DNA of 37,596 bases from UBA6264 sp964531505 (GCA_964531505.1 CAZHDT010000005.1:1-37596), one strand, 5' to 3'; shown: positions 1 through 8,437, counted from the first letter of the stretch. Numbers and translations: made by a program. Notes: generated by a model not told the origin, from the sequence alone.

Positions 1-27
1 GACTTTAATCAATTAAAATGATGATTA

Positions 28-1860
28 ATGAATAATTTAAATATCAGGAATTTTTGTATTATCTCTCACGTTGATCACGGCAAATCCACTTTAGCTGATC
101 GTCTTTTAGAATTGACTGGAACAGTTAAAAAGGAAAAGATGCAACCTCAATATCTTGACCGGATGCCCTTGGAACGAGAAAGGGGAATTACAATTAAATT
201 GCAGTCAGTAGCAATGAATTATACTTTAAATTGCGAATCTTATATTTTAAATCTGATTGATACGCCGGGGCACGTTGATTTTTCTTATGAAGTTTCCCGT
301 TCTTTAGCCGCCGTTGAGGGAGCGCTTTTATTAGTGGACGCGGTTCAGGGAATCCAAGCCCAAACTTTAGCAAATCTTTATTTAGCCCAAAAACAGAATT
401 TGACGATTATCCCAGTAATTAATAAAATTGATTTACCGGATATTGACTTGGAAAAAACTAAAAAGGAAATTGTTAATCTGCTCAAAGTGAAAGAAGAAGA
501 GATAATTTGCATCTCTGCTAAGACGGGGCTCAATGTAGAGAAAATTTTATCTGTTTTAATTGAAAGAATTCCTTGCCCGCAAGGGGATTGGCAAAAACCT
601 TTTCAAGCTCTGATTTATGATTCTTGTTTTGACGATTTTAAAGGGGTAATTGCTTTTATTCGTGTTTTTAGCGGTTCAATTAAAAAAGAGGAAAAAATAA
701 AGTTTTTTGCCACCCAAACGGAAACAGTAGTTTTAGAAACAGGAGTTTTTAAACCAGATTTAATTCCAAAGCAAGAATTAAGAGCGGGAGAAATGGGTTA
801 TTTAATTACCGGTTTAAAAGATATTGAAAAATGTCGGGTGGGGGATACCATTGTTTTAAGCCGTCAGGACGACATTGGGCCGTTGGCTGGATATAAAGAG
901 CCTCAATCAATGGTGTTTGCCGGCATTTATCCCCAACAAGGGCAAGCGCCGGAAAAACTTCGCCAGGCTTTAATTAAGTTAAAATTAAATGATTCCAGTT
1001 TAATTTTTGAACCGGAACAATCATTGGCTCTAGGCTTTGGTTTCCGCGCTGGTTTTTTAGGTCTTTTACATTTGGATATTGTTAAAGAACGTTTAAAAAG
1101 AGAATATGGCTTGGATTTAGTAATTACTTCACCGAGTGTCGCTCACGAAATTTTATTTAAGGGAGACAATAAAGTAAAAGTTATTCATTCTGCTAGCGAT
1201 TTTCCTGACCCAAGCAGAATTGAAGAAGTCAAAGAGCCATGGGTAAAAATTGATATTATTACTCCGCAAAAATATCTTGGACCGATTATGGAATTTTTAA
1301 CTACGGCGCCTCAGGGCGCGGAAGTGAGAGTTGAATTTAGAGAAATGGAATATTTTAATCAAGAAGAAAGCCACTCTTCACAAACGCGGATTATCATCCA
1401 CTGCCATATTCCATTAAGCTTACTTTTAGTTGATTTTTATGATAAAATTAAAAGCATTAGTCAGGGCTATGCTTCTTATAGTTATCAATTTTTAGAATAC
1501 CGTCCGGCCAATATCGTTAAATTAGATATTTTGGTGGGCGGAGAAAAAGTTGATCAACTCGCCGTTTTAATTTACCAGGATTGGGCTTATCACGTTGGCC
1601 GAAAAGTAGTTACTTCTTTAAAAGAAATTTTGCCACGTCATCTTTTTGAAATAAAAATTCAAGCCGCGGTGGGCAGTAAAATTATTGCGGCGGATCGAAT
1701 TGCTCCAATGCGGAAAGATGTGACAGCTAAACTTTATGGCGGCGATATTACTCGAAAAAAGAAATTATTAGAAAAACAAAAAAAAGGAAAGAAGAAGATG
1801 ATGCAATCGGGCAAGGTAAATATTCCGGCTGAAGCTTACATTGCTTTAATGAAAAGATAA
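28..1860 (+). CDS. lepA: Elongation factor 4 (LepA), ribosome back-translocating GTPase
   Basis: This is a full-length 610-residue translational GTPase of the LepA/EF4 family, which acts on stalled or mis-translocated ribosomes. Visible motifs are G1 SHVDHGKST (about 13-21), the switch segment RERGIT, G3 DTPGH (about 78-82), G4 NKID (about 132-135) and G5 SAK. EF-G-like domains II, III and V follow. The LepA-specific C-terminal domain ends in the typical basic stretch (KDVTAKLYGGDITRKKKLLEKQ begins near residue 563), followed by VNIPAEAYIALMK. The length matches the family norm of about 600. The ATG at 28 is the only sensible start; no clear Shine-Dalgarno sequence precedes it. It is the first gene in the window of a + strand operon with the FtsB-like gene 10 bases downstream. 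Confidence 0.97.
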   Translation: MNNLNIRNFCIISHVDHGKSTLADRLLELTGTVKKEKMQPQYLDRMPLERERGITIKLQSVAMNYTLNCESYILNLIDTPGHVDFSYEVSRSLAAVEGALLLVDAVQGIQAQTLANLYLAQKQNLTIIPVINKIDLPDIDLEKTKKEIVNLLKVKEEEIICISAKTGLNVEKILSVLIERIPCPQGDWQKPFQALIYDSCFDDFKGVIAFIRVFSGSIKKEEKIKFFATQTETVVLETGVFKPDLIPKQELRAGEMGYLITGLKDIEKCRVGDTIVLSRQDDIGPLAGYKEPQSMVFAGIYPQQGQAPEKLRQALIKLKLNDSSLIFEPEQSLALGFGFRAGFLGLLHLDIVKERLKREYGLDLVITSPSVAHEILFKGDNKVKVIHSASDFPDPSRIEEVKEPWVKIDIITPQKYLGPIMEFLTTAPQGAEVRVEFREMEYFNQEESHSSQTRIIIHCHIPLSLLLVDFYDKIKSISQGYASYSYQFLEYRPANIVKLDILVGGEKVDQLAVLIYQDWAYHVGRKVVTSLKEILPRHLFEIKIQAAVGSKIIAADRIAPMRKDVTAKLYGGDITRKKKLLEKQKKGKKKMMQSGKVNIPAEAYIALMKR

Positions 1861-1870
1861 ATTAATTATT

Positions 1871-2269
1871 ATGGCTAAGGAATCTTTTCTTAAAAAAATA
1901 TTTTCATCAAAACCGCTTTCTTATTTGTTATTTTTGCTTTTATTTTTTGTCATTGTTTCTTTGGGCAGGGAGATAAACAGACAGGCGAGTTTTAGAAAAG
2001 AATTGGGAAGGTTGCAAAAAGAAACTTCATCTTTAGAATCGGAAAATGAAAAACTTTTTAACGAACTTGAGAAAATAAAAACAGATTATTTTAAAGAGCA
2101 GGCGGCACGGACTAAATTGGGATTACAACAACCAGGAGAAAAGATAATAGTTATTGTACCTCCGGAAGGATGGGAGGGAAAAGAAATTAAAGCAAATTAT
2201 TTTTATGAAAAAATTTCTAATTTCAAATCTTGGTGGCAAAATTTTTTTAGTCTGAAAGAAAAAGAATAA
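1871..2269 (+). CDS. FtsB/DivIC-like septum formation initiator protein
   Basis: This 132-residue protein has a short cytoplasmic N-terminus, one hydrophobic segment (about residues 16-33, rich in Leu and Phe) and then a heptad-like coiled coil (about 37-75, ELGRLQKETSSLESENEKL). It continues with RTKLGLQQPGEKIIVIVPPE. That order, and the LGLxxPGEKIxxIxP signature, are typical of the DivIC/FtsB family, small bitopic proteins that scaffold the divisome with FtsL and FtsQ. It lies between lepA and a PAP2 phosphatase, with gaps of 10 and 2 bases, so co-transcription is likely. The family call rests on topology and the short signature. Whether it is the functional FtsB or DivIC cannot be told from the sequence. 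Confidence 0.8.
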   Translation: MAKESFLKKIFSSKPLSYLLFLLLFFVIVSLGREINRQASFRKELGRLQKETSSLESENEKLFNELEKIKTDYFKEQAARTKLGLQQPGEKIIVIVPPEGWEGKEIKANYFYEKISNFKSWWQNFFSLKEKE

Positions 2270-2271
2270 AA

Positions 2272-2817
2272 ATGGATTATTTTATTTTAAGAGAAATAAA
2301 TAAATTCGCAGGGAAAAATTTATTTTTAGATATCAGTGGTTTAATCGTGGCTGATTATTTGATTTTTTTTCTGCCAGTGGTAATTTTTGCCGTTTATTTT
2401 TTATTTAAAAAAAGAAAAAATGTTTTTCCTTTGTTTGTTAAAATAATTTTAACTTTAATTTTAGCCTTTCTTTTAAATTATTTTTTAAGTCAATTAGTTG
2501 CTCGACCTCGGCCATTTTTTAGATATCAAGATATTTATCAATTAAGCAAATTTTTTACTAGCCAAACCGATTATGCTTTTCCTTCTTATCACGTTATGAT
2601 TGCTTTTGTTTTATCTTTTGTCATTTTATTTGATTGGCGAAAGTTTGGTGTAGTTTTAATTATTTTTTCTTTTTTAATCGGATTGGGAAGAGTTTTTTGC
2701 GGTATTCATTATTTAAGCGACGTTTTTGGAGGAATAATAGTCGCTTTAGTTTCTTTTTTAATTGTTAATTTTTTTATAAATAAAAATAAAAAATGGAAAC
2801 TCTTAAACAACTTTTAA
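2272..2817 (+). CDS. PAP2-family membrane phosphatase (possible undecaprenyl-diphosphatase)
   Basis: This is a 181-residue integral membrane protein with about five or six hydrophobic segments. It carries the three PAP2 phosphatase motifs: ARPRPF (about 79-84), PSYHV (about 104-108, catalytic acid His) and GRVFCGIHYLSDV (about 139-151, with the nucleophilic His followed by Asp four residues on). Membrane PAP2 enzymes dephosphorylate lipid diphosphates; BcrC/PgpB-type members recycle undecaprenyl diphosphate for cell-wall and polysaccharide synthesis. That would suit the cell-division and glycan genes in this window, but the substrate is inferred. Its last 25 bases overlap the start of the next gene, which suggests translational coupling. 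Confidence 0.88.
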   Translation: MDYFILREINKFAGKNLFLDISGLIVADYLIFFLPVVIFAVYFLFKKRKNVFPLFVKIILTLILAFLLNYFLSQLVARPRPFFRYQDIYQLSKFFTSQTDYAFPSYHVMIAFVLSFVILFDWRKFGVVLIIFSFLIGLGRVFCGIHYLSDVFGGIIVALVSFLIVNFFINKNKKWKLLNNF

Positions 2818-3707
2818 ATAAACCTTCTCGTTTAGCGTCCGGACATCACACTTGCGCCGGTTGCGCAATTCCTATTATTGTTCGGGCGGTTTTAAGAGCA
2901 ACGGACAAACCAGTAGTGGTGGCAAACGCAACGGGTTGTCTTGAGGTTACCACCACTCTTTATCCTCAAACTTCTTGGCTGGTGCCATGGATTCACAATG
3001 CTTTTGAAAACGCGCCAGCGACAATGAGCGGAGTGATTGCCGCTTATGAACAATTAAAAAAGAATAAAAAAATTAAAGAGGAAATTAAATTTATAGTTTT
3101 TGGCGGAGATGGAGGCACCTATGATATCGGGCTTCAATCTCTTTCAGGGGCTTGGGAAAGAGAAGATGATTTTCTTTATGTTTGTTATGATAATGAAGCT
3201 TATCAAAATACTGGAAATCAGCGATCTTCCGCTACTCCTTTAGGAGCTTTGACAACTACGACACCATTAGGAAAAGTTTTAAGAGGAAAACTAAAATCAA
3301 GAAAAGACATTATGAAGATTGCCGAAGCCCACAACCTTCCTTATTTGGCGCAAGCGGCGGTTCATAACTGGGCGGACTTAAATCAAAAAGCAAAAAAGGC
3401 TTTAGAAATTAAAGGTCCAACCTTTTTAAATGTTTTCTCTCCCTGTGTTATTGGTTGGAAATATAATCCTTCTTTAACTGTTGAGATTTCAAAATTAGCT
3501 GCGGAAACTTGTTTTTGGCCGATTTATGAAGTAGAAAACGGAAAATTTAATTTAAATTATCAACCAAAAAAGAAATTATCAATCAAAGAATTTATCAAAT
3601 TTCAAGGAAGATTTAAGCATTTGTTAAAATCGGAAAATCAAGATATTTTAAATCAATTGCAACAAGAAGTTGATCGTCGTTGGAATGATTTATTAAAAAG
3701 AAAGTAA
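2793..3707 (+). CDS. 2-oxoacid:ferredoxin oxidoreductase beta subunit (PorB-like)
   Basis: This 304-residue protein resembles the beta subunit of pyruvate/2-oxoacid:ferredoxin oxidoreductases, which binds thiamine diphosphate and a 4Fe-4S cluster. The N-terminus has GHHTCAGCAIPI (Cys21 and Cys24), then NATGCLEV (about residue 49), and a later Cys in NVFSPCVIGW. The four cysteines fit the cluster ligand pattern. GGDGGTYDIG (about 104-113) with YDNEAYQNTGNQ is the TPP/magnesium motif. The protein would oxidatively decarboxylate a 2-oxoacid to acyl-CoA and reduce ferredoxin, but only with alpha and gamma partners. None is encoded in this window, and the upstream neighbours are unrelated division and envelope genes. 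The start overlaps the PAP2 gene by 25 bases. A strong terminator follows. Confidence 0.88.
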   Translation: METLKQLLNKPSRLASGHHTCAGCAIPIIVRAVLRATDKPVVVANATGCLEVTTTLYPQTSWLVPWIHNAFENAPATMSGVIAAYEQLKKNKKIKEEIKFIVFGGDGGTYDIGLQSLSGAWEREDDFLYVCYDNEAYQNTGNQRSSATPLGALTTTTPLGKVLRGKLKSRKDIMKIAEAHNLPYLAQAAVHNWADLNQKAKKALEIKGPTFLNVFSPCVIGWKYNPSLTVEISKLAAETCFWPIYEVENGKFNLNYQPKKKLSIKEFIKFQGRFKHLLKSENQDILNQLQQEVDRRWNDLLKRK

Positions 3708-3734
3708 TAGAGATTTATAATATTAATTTCTAAC

Positions 3735-3766
3735 AAAAAGCCGCGGTTTAAATCCGCGGCTTTTTT
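3735..3766. terminator. Intrinsic terminator after the lepA-porB operon
   Basis: A GC-rich perfect stem AGCCGCGG/CCGCGGCT (3739-3746 with 3754-3761) with a 7-base loop is flanked by an A-run on the left and six T on the right. It can act in both directions. It ends the + strand operon and may also stop transcription of the minus-strand tRNA genes. Confidence 0.92.
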
Positions 3767-3782
3767 ATCAGAATAATATTTT

Positions 3783-3859
3783 TGGTAGCAGGGGCGGGAC
3801 TCGAACCCGCGATATCACGCTTATGAAGCGTGCGCTTTAACCAACTAAGCCACCCTGCC
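3783..3859 (-). tRNA. tRNA-Met (anticodon CAT)
   Basis: The minus strand folds as a full cloverleaf. The acceptor stem is GGCAGGG/CCCTGCT (first pair G-U), the D stem GCTT/AAGC, and the anticodon stem CACGC/GCGTG with loop TTCATAA. The T arm is GCGGGTTCGAGTCCCGC, followed by discriminator A and an encoded CCA. The anticodon is CAT. The 1:72 pair is not the C-A mismatch of initiators, so this is an elongator tRNA-Met or a tRNA-Ile2 whose C34 is modified to lysidine. The sequence alone does not decide between them; Met is the default call. Confidence 0.93.
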
Positions 3860-3920
3860 TTTTACTTTTTGGGTTCAATTTTATATTTAAATTATAAAGA
3901 AAAAAATATTTTTTTCAAGT

Positions 3921-4017
3921 GGGGACAGTCCCCAGTTTCAAAAGTTTGGTGGCTGAGCCACCAAACTTTTAGCCCTCCCCAGCCCGCTCCCAGCCTGCGT
4001 TTCCGAGTGGGGTTTAT
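3921..4017. repeat. REP-like palindromic element with a perfect long hairpin between two tRNA genes
   Basis: The element begins with the palindrome GGGGACAGTCCCC (3921-3933). It continues with a perfect 14-bp hairpin, AAAAGTTTGGTGGC/GCCACCAAACTTTT (3940-3953 with 3957-3970, loop TGA), and then CCCCAGCCCGCTCCCAG. The first palindrome recurs at 30421 (inverted) and 30698. The CCCCAGCCCGCTC core recurs in the repeats at 33333 and 33982. Short palindromes of this kind are typical of REP sequences mobilised by IS200-like REP-associated transposases; that link is inference, since no such transposase gene is in the window. The apparent open frame across this stretch (3830-4033, + strand) overlaps the tRNA and is not coding. 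Confidence 0.75.
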
Positions 4018-4066
4018 TAACTCGTTGTTTTAGGCGAGTCAATTAGTTTTTTTTGAAAATAAAAAA

Positions 4067-4150
4067 TGCCGAAGGTGGGACTCGAACCCACAAGGACTTG
4101 CGTCCACGTGATTTTGAGTCACGCGTGTTTACCAGTTTCACCACTTCGGC
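4067..4150 (-). tRNA. tRNA-Leu (anticodon CAA)
   Basis: The minus strand gives a class II tRNA. The acceptor stem is GCCGAAG/CTTCGGC with discriminator A and no encoded CCA. The anticodon stem is CGTGA/TCACG with loop CTCAAAA, then a long variable arm (GGACGCAAGTCC) and the T arm GTGGGTTCGAGTCCCAC. The long variable arm and the CAA anticodon identify tRNA-Leu reading UUG. The 3' end lies 217 bases from the tRNA-Met, in the same orientation, with the REP-like element between. Confidence 0.95.
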
Positions 4151-4188
4151 ATATTTTTAAACGCCAATTTATTTTAGCAGAAATTCTG

Positions 4189-6273
4189 TTATTTACAATC
4201 TTTATTGCTACATTGAATTGAATCCTTTTTTTTAACCATAATACTTCGGCACTTTGGACATTTTTCCGCCACTGGTTCGTCCCATACAGCGAAATCGCAT
4301 TTTGGCCATTTGGAACAGCCAAAAAAGAATTTACCCTTTTTGGTTTTTTTCTTAACGATTTCTCCTTGGCACTTGGGGCAAGGAATTCCAATTTCTTGGC
4401 TGTTTGGATTTCCTTTTAAATCACCTAAAGATTTAGTGTAGTGGCATTTTGGAAAGCCAGTGCAGGCTAGAAATTTTCCAAATCTTCCGGTTTTTATTAC
4501 CAAAGGCTCTCCGCATTCAGGACATTTTTCTTCTGTTTTCTCGTCATTGAAATTTTTTTGGATTTGTTCTTCTTTCATTTTTAAATTTTTTATAAAAGGT
4601 TGATAAAAATCATTAAGCATTTTTAAATAGTCTCCTTCACCTTGAGCAATTTTATCTAAGTCATTTTCCATTTGAGCGGTAAACTGATAATCAACAATCT
4701 GATGAAAATGCTCTGACAATAGGTTATTAACTAAAATTCCAGTTTCGGTTGGGATAAAACTTCGTTGTTGTTTTATAGCATAGTTTCTATTTTGAATAGT
4801 GGAAATAATTGGAGCATAAGTTGAGGGACGCCCAATTCCATATTCTTCCAAAGTTTTAACCAGAGTGGCTTCATTATAACGAGGAGGCGGTTCAGTAAAA
4901 TGTTGATTTGATTCAATTCTTTTTAAATTTAGCTTTTGTTTTTCTTCTAACTTTGGTAAATAATTTTCTTGTTGTTTTTCCGGATAAATTTTAATCCATC
5001 CGTCAAAATTTATTTTTAAACCGCTAGCCCGGAGTTCATATTCAGATTTATCTTTTATGTAATTTGCTTTAATTTCAATAGTGGTGCTATCAAGAATTTC
5101 GTCTGCCATTTGACTAGCAATTGCTCGTTGCCAAATTAGATTATAAAGTTTCCATTGGTTTTTGTTAAGAAATGAAGCAATTTTTTCCGGATTATTTTCA
5201 CAAAAAGTCGGTCTAATTGCTTCGTGAGCTTCTTGAGCAGACTTTGATTTTGTTTTATATGTTTGTAAATGATGATATTTTTTTCCAAATTCTTTGGTTA
5301 TTAAATTCTCTGCTTCATTTAAAAATTGATTGGATAAATTAAGGGAGTCAGTTCTCATATAAGTAATTAGGCCAGTATTTTTATTAGTCAAAGAAATCCC
5401 TTCATATAATTGTTGAGCAATCATCATGGTTTGTTTGACGGAAAAGCCGAGTTTTTTGTTTGCTTCTTGTTGGAGCGTGCTGGTGGTAAATGGAGGCAAT
5501 GACCTTTTATTTAATTGTTTGTTTTTTATTTTTTCTATCTCATAATTTGCTTGTTCTAAATCTCGGATTAATTTTTCTGTTTCATCTTTTGAATTGATAC
5601 TCAATTTTTCTAAATTTTTTCCGTTAATTTTAACTAATTTGGCTTCAAATTCTTCTTCATCATTTTTTAAAATCGCCTTAATGCTCCAATATTCTTTTGG
5701 TTTAAATTTTTCAATTTCTTTTTCCCGTTCAACAATTAATCTTAAGGTCGGGGATTGAACTCTTCCAGCAGACAGCCCCTTAAATATTTTTTTCCAAAGC
5801 AAAGGCGAAAGTTTATAACCGACTAAGCGGTCAAGGATTCGCCGGGCTTGCTGAGCTTGAAATAAATTAAAATCTATTTCTCTTGGGTTTTTTAAAGATT
5901 CTTTAATCGCGTTTTCCGTGATTTCATGGAAAGCGATTCTTCTGATAATTTTATTTTCGGTTGGCAAAAGCTGACTGAGATGCCAGGCGATGGCTTCTCC
6001 TTCGCGGTCTTCATCAGTGGCAAAGTAAATTTCGTCGCTTTTTTCAGCTAATTTTTTAAGTTTACTGACAATCTTTTTTTTTATTGTCGGAGTGACATAT
6101 TGCGCGGTAAAATTATTTTCTACATCAATCCCCAACTTTCCTTTTGGCAAGTCGCGAATATGTCCTTGAGATGATTCAATTAAAAAATCATCCCCTAAAA
6201 ATCGGGCGATGGTTTTTGCTTTAGTGGGAGATTCCACGATAATTAATTTTTTCTTTTCTTTTTTTGTTGACAT
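4189..6273 (-). CDS. topA: DNA topoisomerase I (type IA) with three C-terminal zinc fingers
   Basis: This is a protein of about 694 residues that relaxes negative supercoils by transient cleavage of one strand. The N-terminal TOPRIM domain shows LIIVESPTKAKTI (about 10-22) and DEDREGEAIAWH (about 92-103). The active-site segment GLITYMRTDS places the catalytic Tyr at about residue 305. GRPSTYAPII is the further conserved motif. The C-terminus has three C4 zinc fingers (CPECGEP.., CPKCQGE.., CPKCRSI..) that bind single-stranded DNA. The frame opens with TTG at 6276, directly followed by ATG at 6273; the ATG is the better start. dprA ends only 5 bases upstream, and a dprA-topA order is common in bacteria, so the two probably share the dprA promoter. 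Confidence 0.97.
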   Translation of the reverse strand: MSTKKEKKKLIIVESPTKAKTIARFLGDDFLIESSQGHIRDLPKGKLGIDVENNFTAQYVTPTIKKKIVSKLKKLAEKSDEIYFATDEDREGEAIAWHLSQLLPTENKIIRRIAFHEITENAIKESLKNPREIDFNLFQAQQARRILDRLVGYKLSPLLWKKIFKGLSAGRVQSPTLRLIVEREKEIEKFKPKEYWSIKAILKNDEEEFEAKLVKINGKNLEKLSINSKDETEKLIRDLEQANYEIEKIKNKQLNKRSLPPFTTSTLQQEANKKLGFSVKQTMMIAQQLYEGISLTNKNTGLITYMRTDSLNLSNQFLNEAENLITKEFGKKYHHLQTYKTKSKSAQEAHEAIRPTFCENNPEKIASFLNKNQWKLYNLIWQRAIASQMADEILDSTTIEIKANYIKDKSEYELRASGLKINFDGWIKIYPEKQQENYLPKLEEKQKLNLKRIESNQHFTEPPPRYNEATLVKTLEEYGIGRPSTYAPIISTIQNRNYAIKQQRSFIPTETGILVNNLLSEHFHQIVDYQFTAQMENDLDKIAQGEGDYLKMLNDFYQPFIKNLKMKEEQIQKNFNDEKTEEKCPECGEPLVIKTGRFGKFLACTGFPKCHYTKSLGDLKGNPNSQEIGIPCPKCQGEIVKKKTKKGKFFFGCSKWPKCDFAVWDEPVAEKCPKCRSIMVKKKDSIQCSNKDCK

Positions 6274-6278
6274 CAATA

Positions 6279-7127
6279 TTAAATTAGTTGGTATTCATTT
6301 TCTTTTATTTTTTTAACTTTGCCATTGACCTCCATCATTGTCAAGAGAGAAATGACTTTTAATGGTTCAATTTTTGTTTTTTTAATCAAGGAATCTATTT
6401 TTTGAGGTTTTTTATCTAAGTATTTTAATAATAATTTCTCTTCTTCAAATTCAGTGAAAAATTGTTTTTGGGCCGGATTAATTATTAAATCAAAAGACTC
6501 TAAAATATCTTCTACTTGAGTGATTGGCTTAGCGCCCATTTTAATCAACTTATTTACTCCCGCGGAATTTTTTTGAAAAATATTATTAGGAACAGCAAAT
6601 ACTTCTCTTCCCTGATCTAAGGCAAATCTAGCGGTAATTAAAGCCCCGGATTTTTCCGGCGCTTCAATAACTAATGTCCCCCAAGAAAGTCCAGAAATAA
6701 TTCGGTTGCGGGCGGGAAATGTCCATTTGGAGGGTTTGGTTTCCGGCGGATATTCACTAATAACCGCGCCGCCAGAAGCGACAATTTGGGCAGCTAATTT
6801 TTTGTGTTCTAAAGGATAAAGATGATTAAAACCGGAGCCCAAAACAGCAATGGTGCGACCATTATTTTCAAGGGCGGTTTTATGGGCGATTCCGTCAATT
6901 CCTAAAGCTAAACCGCTAATAATCGTAATTCCTTTTTTAACCAATTCTTTAACGAATAATTCGGTAATTTTTTTTCCCATTGAAGAAAAATTCCTCGTTC
7001 CAACGATTGCTAAGGGATATTTTTCTTTTTCTTTAAGCCCTCCTAGGCAATAGATTTTATTTGGCGGATTATAGATTTCTTTTAAAATTCCAGGATAATC
7101 TTTGTCCTTTAAAGAAATTATTTTCAT
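6279..7127 (-). CDS. dprA: DNA processing protein DprA (DNA uptake/recombination mediator)
   Basis: DprA loads RecA onto incoming single-stranded DNA during natural transformation. The protein shows the extended Rossmann fold signatures IVGTRNFSSMG, SGLALGIDGIAH, LGSGFNHLYP and the FPARNRIISGLS segment that lines the ssDNA pocket. It ends in a winged-helix-like domain (KPQKIDSLIKKTKIEPLKVISLLT begins near residue 233). The open frame extends upstream to 7232, but the ATG at 7127 (MKIISLKDKDYPG) is preferred. Family homology begins there, and a promoter (TTGTCA, 17-base gap, TATACC) ends only 6 bases before it, which would give a nearly leaderless mRNA. The resulting length is 282 residues, without the N-terminal SAM-like domain of longer DprA proteins. 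It is followed by topA. Confidence 0.93.
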   Translation of the reverse strand: MKIISLKDKDYPGILKEIYNPPNKIYCLGGLKEKEKYPLAIVGTRNFSSMGKKITELFVKELVKKGITIISGLALGIDGIAHKTALENNGRTIAVLGSGFNHLYPLEHKKLAAQIVASGGAVISEYPPETKPSKWTFPARNRIISGLSWGTLVIEAPEKSGALITARFALDQGREVFAVPNNIFQKNSAGVNKLIKMGAKPITQVEDILESFDLIINPAQKQFFTEFEEEKLLLKYLDKKPQKIDSLIKKTKIEPLKVISLLTMMEVNGKVKKIKENEYQLI

Positions 7128-7133
7128 AATATT

Positions 7134-7162
7134 GGTATAACAGATTTGTTTTTGTTTGACAA
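7134..7162 (-). promoter_or_regulatory. Promoter of dprA-topA (leaderless type)
   Basis: On the minus strand there is TTGTCA (7162-7157), a 17-base spacer, and TATACC (7139-7134). The ATG at 7127 lies 6 bases past the -10, so transcription would start at or next to the start codon. The -35 box overlaps the -35 of the divergent murG promoter in one GTTTGACAA sequence. Confidence 0.6.
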
Positions 7163-7183
7163 GGAAAAAACTTAAGCTAAAAT
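7156..7183 (+). promoter_or_regulatory. Promoter of murG
   Basis: TTGACA (7156-7161), a 16-base spacer and TAAAAT (7178-7183) lie about 55 bases upstream of the murG start. The -35 hexamers of the two divergent promoters overlap, so the two polymerase sites may compete. Confidence 0.65.
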
Positions 7184-7237
7184 GTATTAAGGGAAAGTCA
7201 TTAAATTTAAGCAATAATAAATATTCAATCAATCCAA

Positions 7238-8323
7238 ATGATTAAAATAATTTTATCAGGGGGGGGAACTGGCGGGTCAGTGGGCCCTTTATTGGCGGTG
7301 GCGGAAGAAATAAAAAAACAAAATCCAGAAACTTTATTTTTATTTATCGGGACAAAAAAAGGAAAACCAGAAAAAGAAATGGCAGAAGTTAATCATTTGC
7401 CTTATAAAGGAATTTTCTCCGGCAAATTCCGTCGTTATTTTTCAATTAAAAATATTATTGATCCGATTTTTATTATTTTGGGATTTATTCAATCCCTTTT
7501 TATTATTTTAAAATTTCAGCCTTGGGCAATTTTTTCTGCTGGAGGATTTGTTGCCGTTCCAGTTTGCTATGCAGCTTGGTTTTTAAATGTGCCGATTTTT
7601 ATCCATCAGCAGGATTTAACACAGGGTTTGGCAAATAAAATTATATCCCCATTAGCTAAAAAAATTACTGTTAGTTTTGAAAAATCCTTAAATGACTACC
7701 CAAAAGAAAAGACAATTTTAACCGGCAATCCTTTTCGAGCCGTTATTTTAAAGGGTGATAATGAAAGGGCAATTAAAAGATTTAATCTTCGTGCCGATTT
7801 GCCAGTTCTCTTGGTAGTTGGCGGTGGATCAGGAGCAAAAAAAATAAATCAAATGATTATTGAAATTATTTCTGAATTGGTTAAATTTTGCCAAATAATT
7901 CATATTACTGGAAAAGATAAGGGAGAAGAATTAAAACCAGATTTAGAAGATGAGATTTTAGTGCTTAATCGTTATCATCAAATTGATTTTTTAACCAGGG
8001 AGTTGCCAGATGTTTTTCAAATTGCCGATTTAGTTATCACACGTGCCGGCTTGGGGATTTTAACTGAAATCTCGGTTTTAGGAAAACCCTCTATTATTAT
8101 TCCCATTCCTGATTCTCATCAAGAGGTTAATGCCCGTTATTTTCAAGAAAAAGGAGCGGCTGTTGTTTTTGAGGAAAGAAATTTTGAGCCCCATATTTTT
8201 TTAAAAGAAATAAAAAATTTAATGAGTTCTAAAGAAAAATTATCTTTGCTTAGTAAAAATATTTTAGAAATTTCCTGTCCTCAAGCCGGGGAGAAGATTG
8301 CGGAAATTATTTTAAAAAGATAA
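7238..8323 (+). CDS. murG: UDP-GlcNAc:lipid I GlcNAc transferase MurG
   Basis: MurG is the membrane-associated GT28 glycosyltransferase that makes lipid II, the last cytoplasmic step of peptidoglycan precursor synthesis. The 361-residue length is normal. The N-terminal glycine-rich loop ILSGGGTGGSVGP (about 5-17) is diagnostic. A hydrophobic patch near residues 74-94 fits the membrane-facing surface. VVGGGSGAKKIN, ADLVITRAGLGILTE and PIPDSHQEVNARYF are the C-domain donor-site motifs. It is transcribed alone, between the divergent dprA promoter and the CIRCE-controlled heat-shock operon. There is no Shine-Dalgarno sequence in front of the ATG. Confidence 0.96.
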   Translation: MIKIILSGGGTGGSVGPLLAVAEEIKKQNPETLFLFIGTKKGKPEKEMAEVNHLPYKGIFSGKFRRYFSIKNIIDPIFIILGFIQSLFIILKFQPWAIFSAGGFVAVPVCYAAWFLNVPIFIHQQDLTQGLANKIISPLAKKITVSFEKSLNDYPKEKTILTGNPFRAVILKGDNERAIKRFNLRADLPVLLVVGGGSGAKKINQMIIEIISELVKFCQIIHITGKDKGEELKPDLEDEILVLNRYHQIDFLTRELPDVFQIADLVITRAGLGILTEISVLGKPSIIIPIPDSHQEVNARYFQEKGAAVVFEERNFEPHIFLKEIKNLMSSKEKLSLLSKNILEISCPQAGEKIAEIILKR

Positions 8324-8364
8324 ATATTCTGGTATTTTAAATAAAAAAAGTTATCCACAGTTTA

Positions 8365-8406
8365 TTAGCACTCACTATTGACGAGTGCTAATTTATTATT
8401 TAAAAT
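8365..8406 (+). promoter_or_regulatory. CIRCE operator with embedded promoter of the hrcA operon
   Basis: TTAGCACTC (8365-8373), a 9-base spacer and GAGTGCTAA (8383-8391) form a perfect CIRCE inverted repeat, the binding site of the HrcA repressor. A promoter TTGACG (8378-8383), 17-base gap, TAAAAT (8401-8406) has its -35 inside the operator, so HrcA binding would occlude polymerase. This supports negative autoregulation of hrcA-grpE-hsp20-dnaK, with release on heat stress. The hrcA ATG lies 31 bases after the -10. Confidence 0.95.
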
Positions 8407-8437
8407 AATTTACGAAGTTTATTTTTATTTTTGAAAT

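Noticed and set aside
3830..4033. Open frame of 67 codons on the + strand
   Set aside because: It starts inside the tRNA-Met and crosses the palindromic repeat; it has no protein-like pattern.
7128..7232. N-terminal extension of DprA to a start at 7232
   Set aside because: The extension covers both divergent promoters and has no family similarity; the ATG at 7127 fits better.
8351..8359. TTATCCACA, a perfect DnaA-box sequence before the CIRCE element
   Set aside because: It is a single copy with no cluster, no AT-rich unwinding region and no dnaA/dnaN nearby. A chance match or a role in local control is as likely; it is not evidence of an origin.
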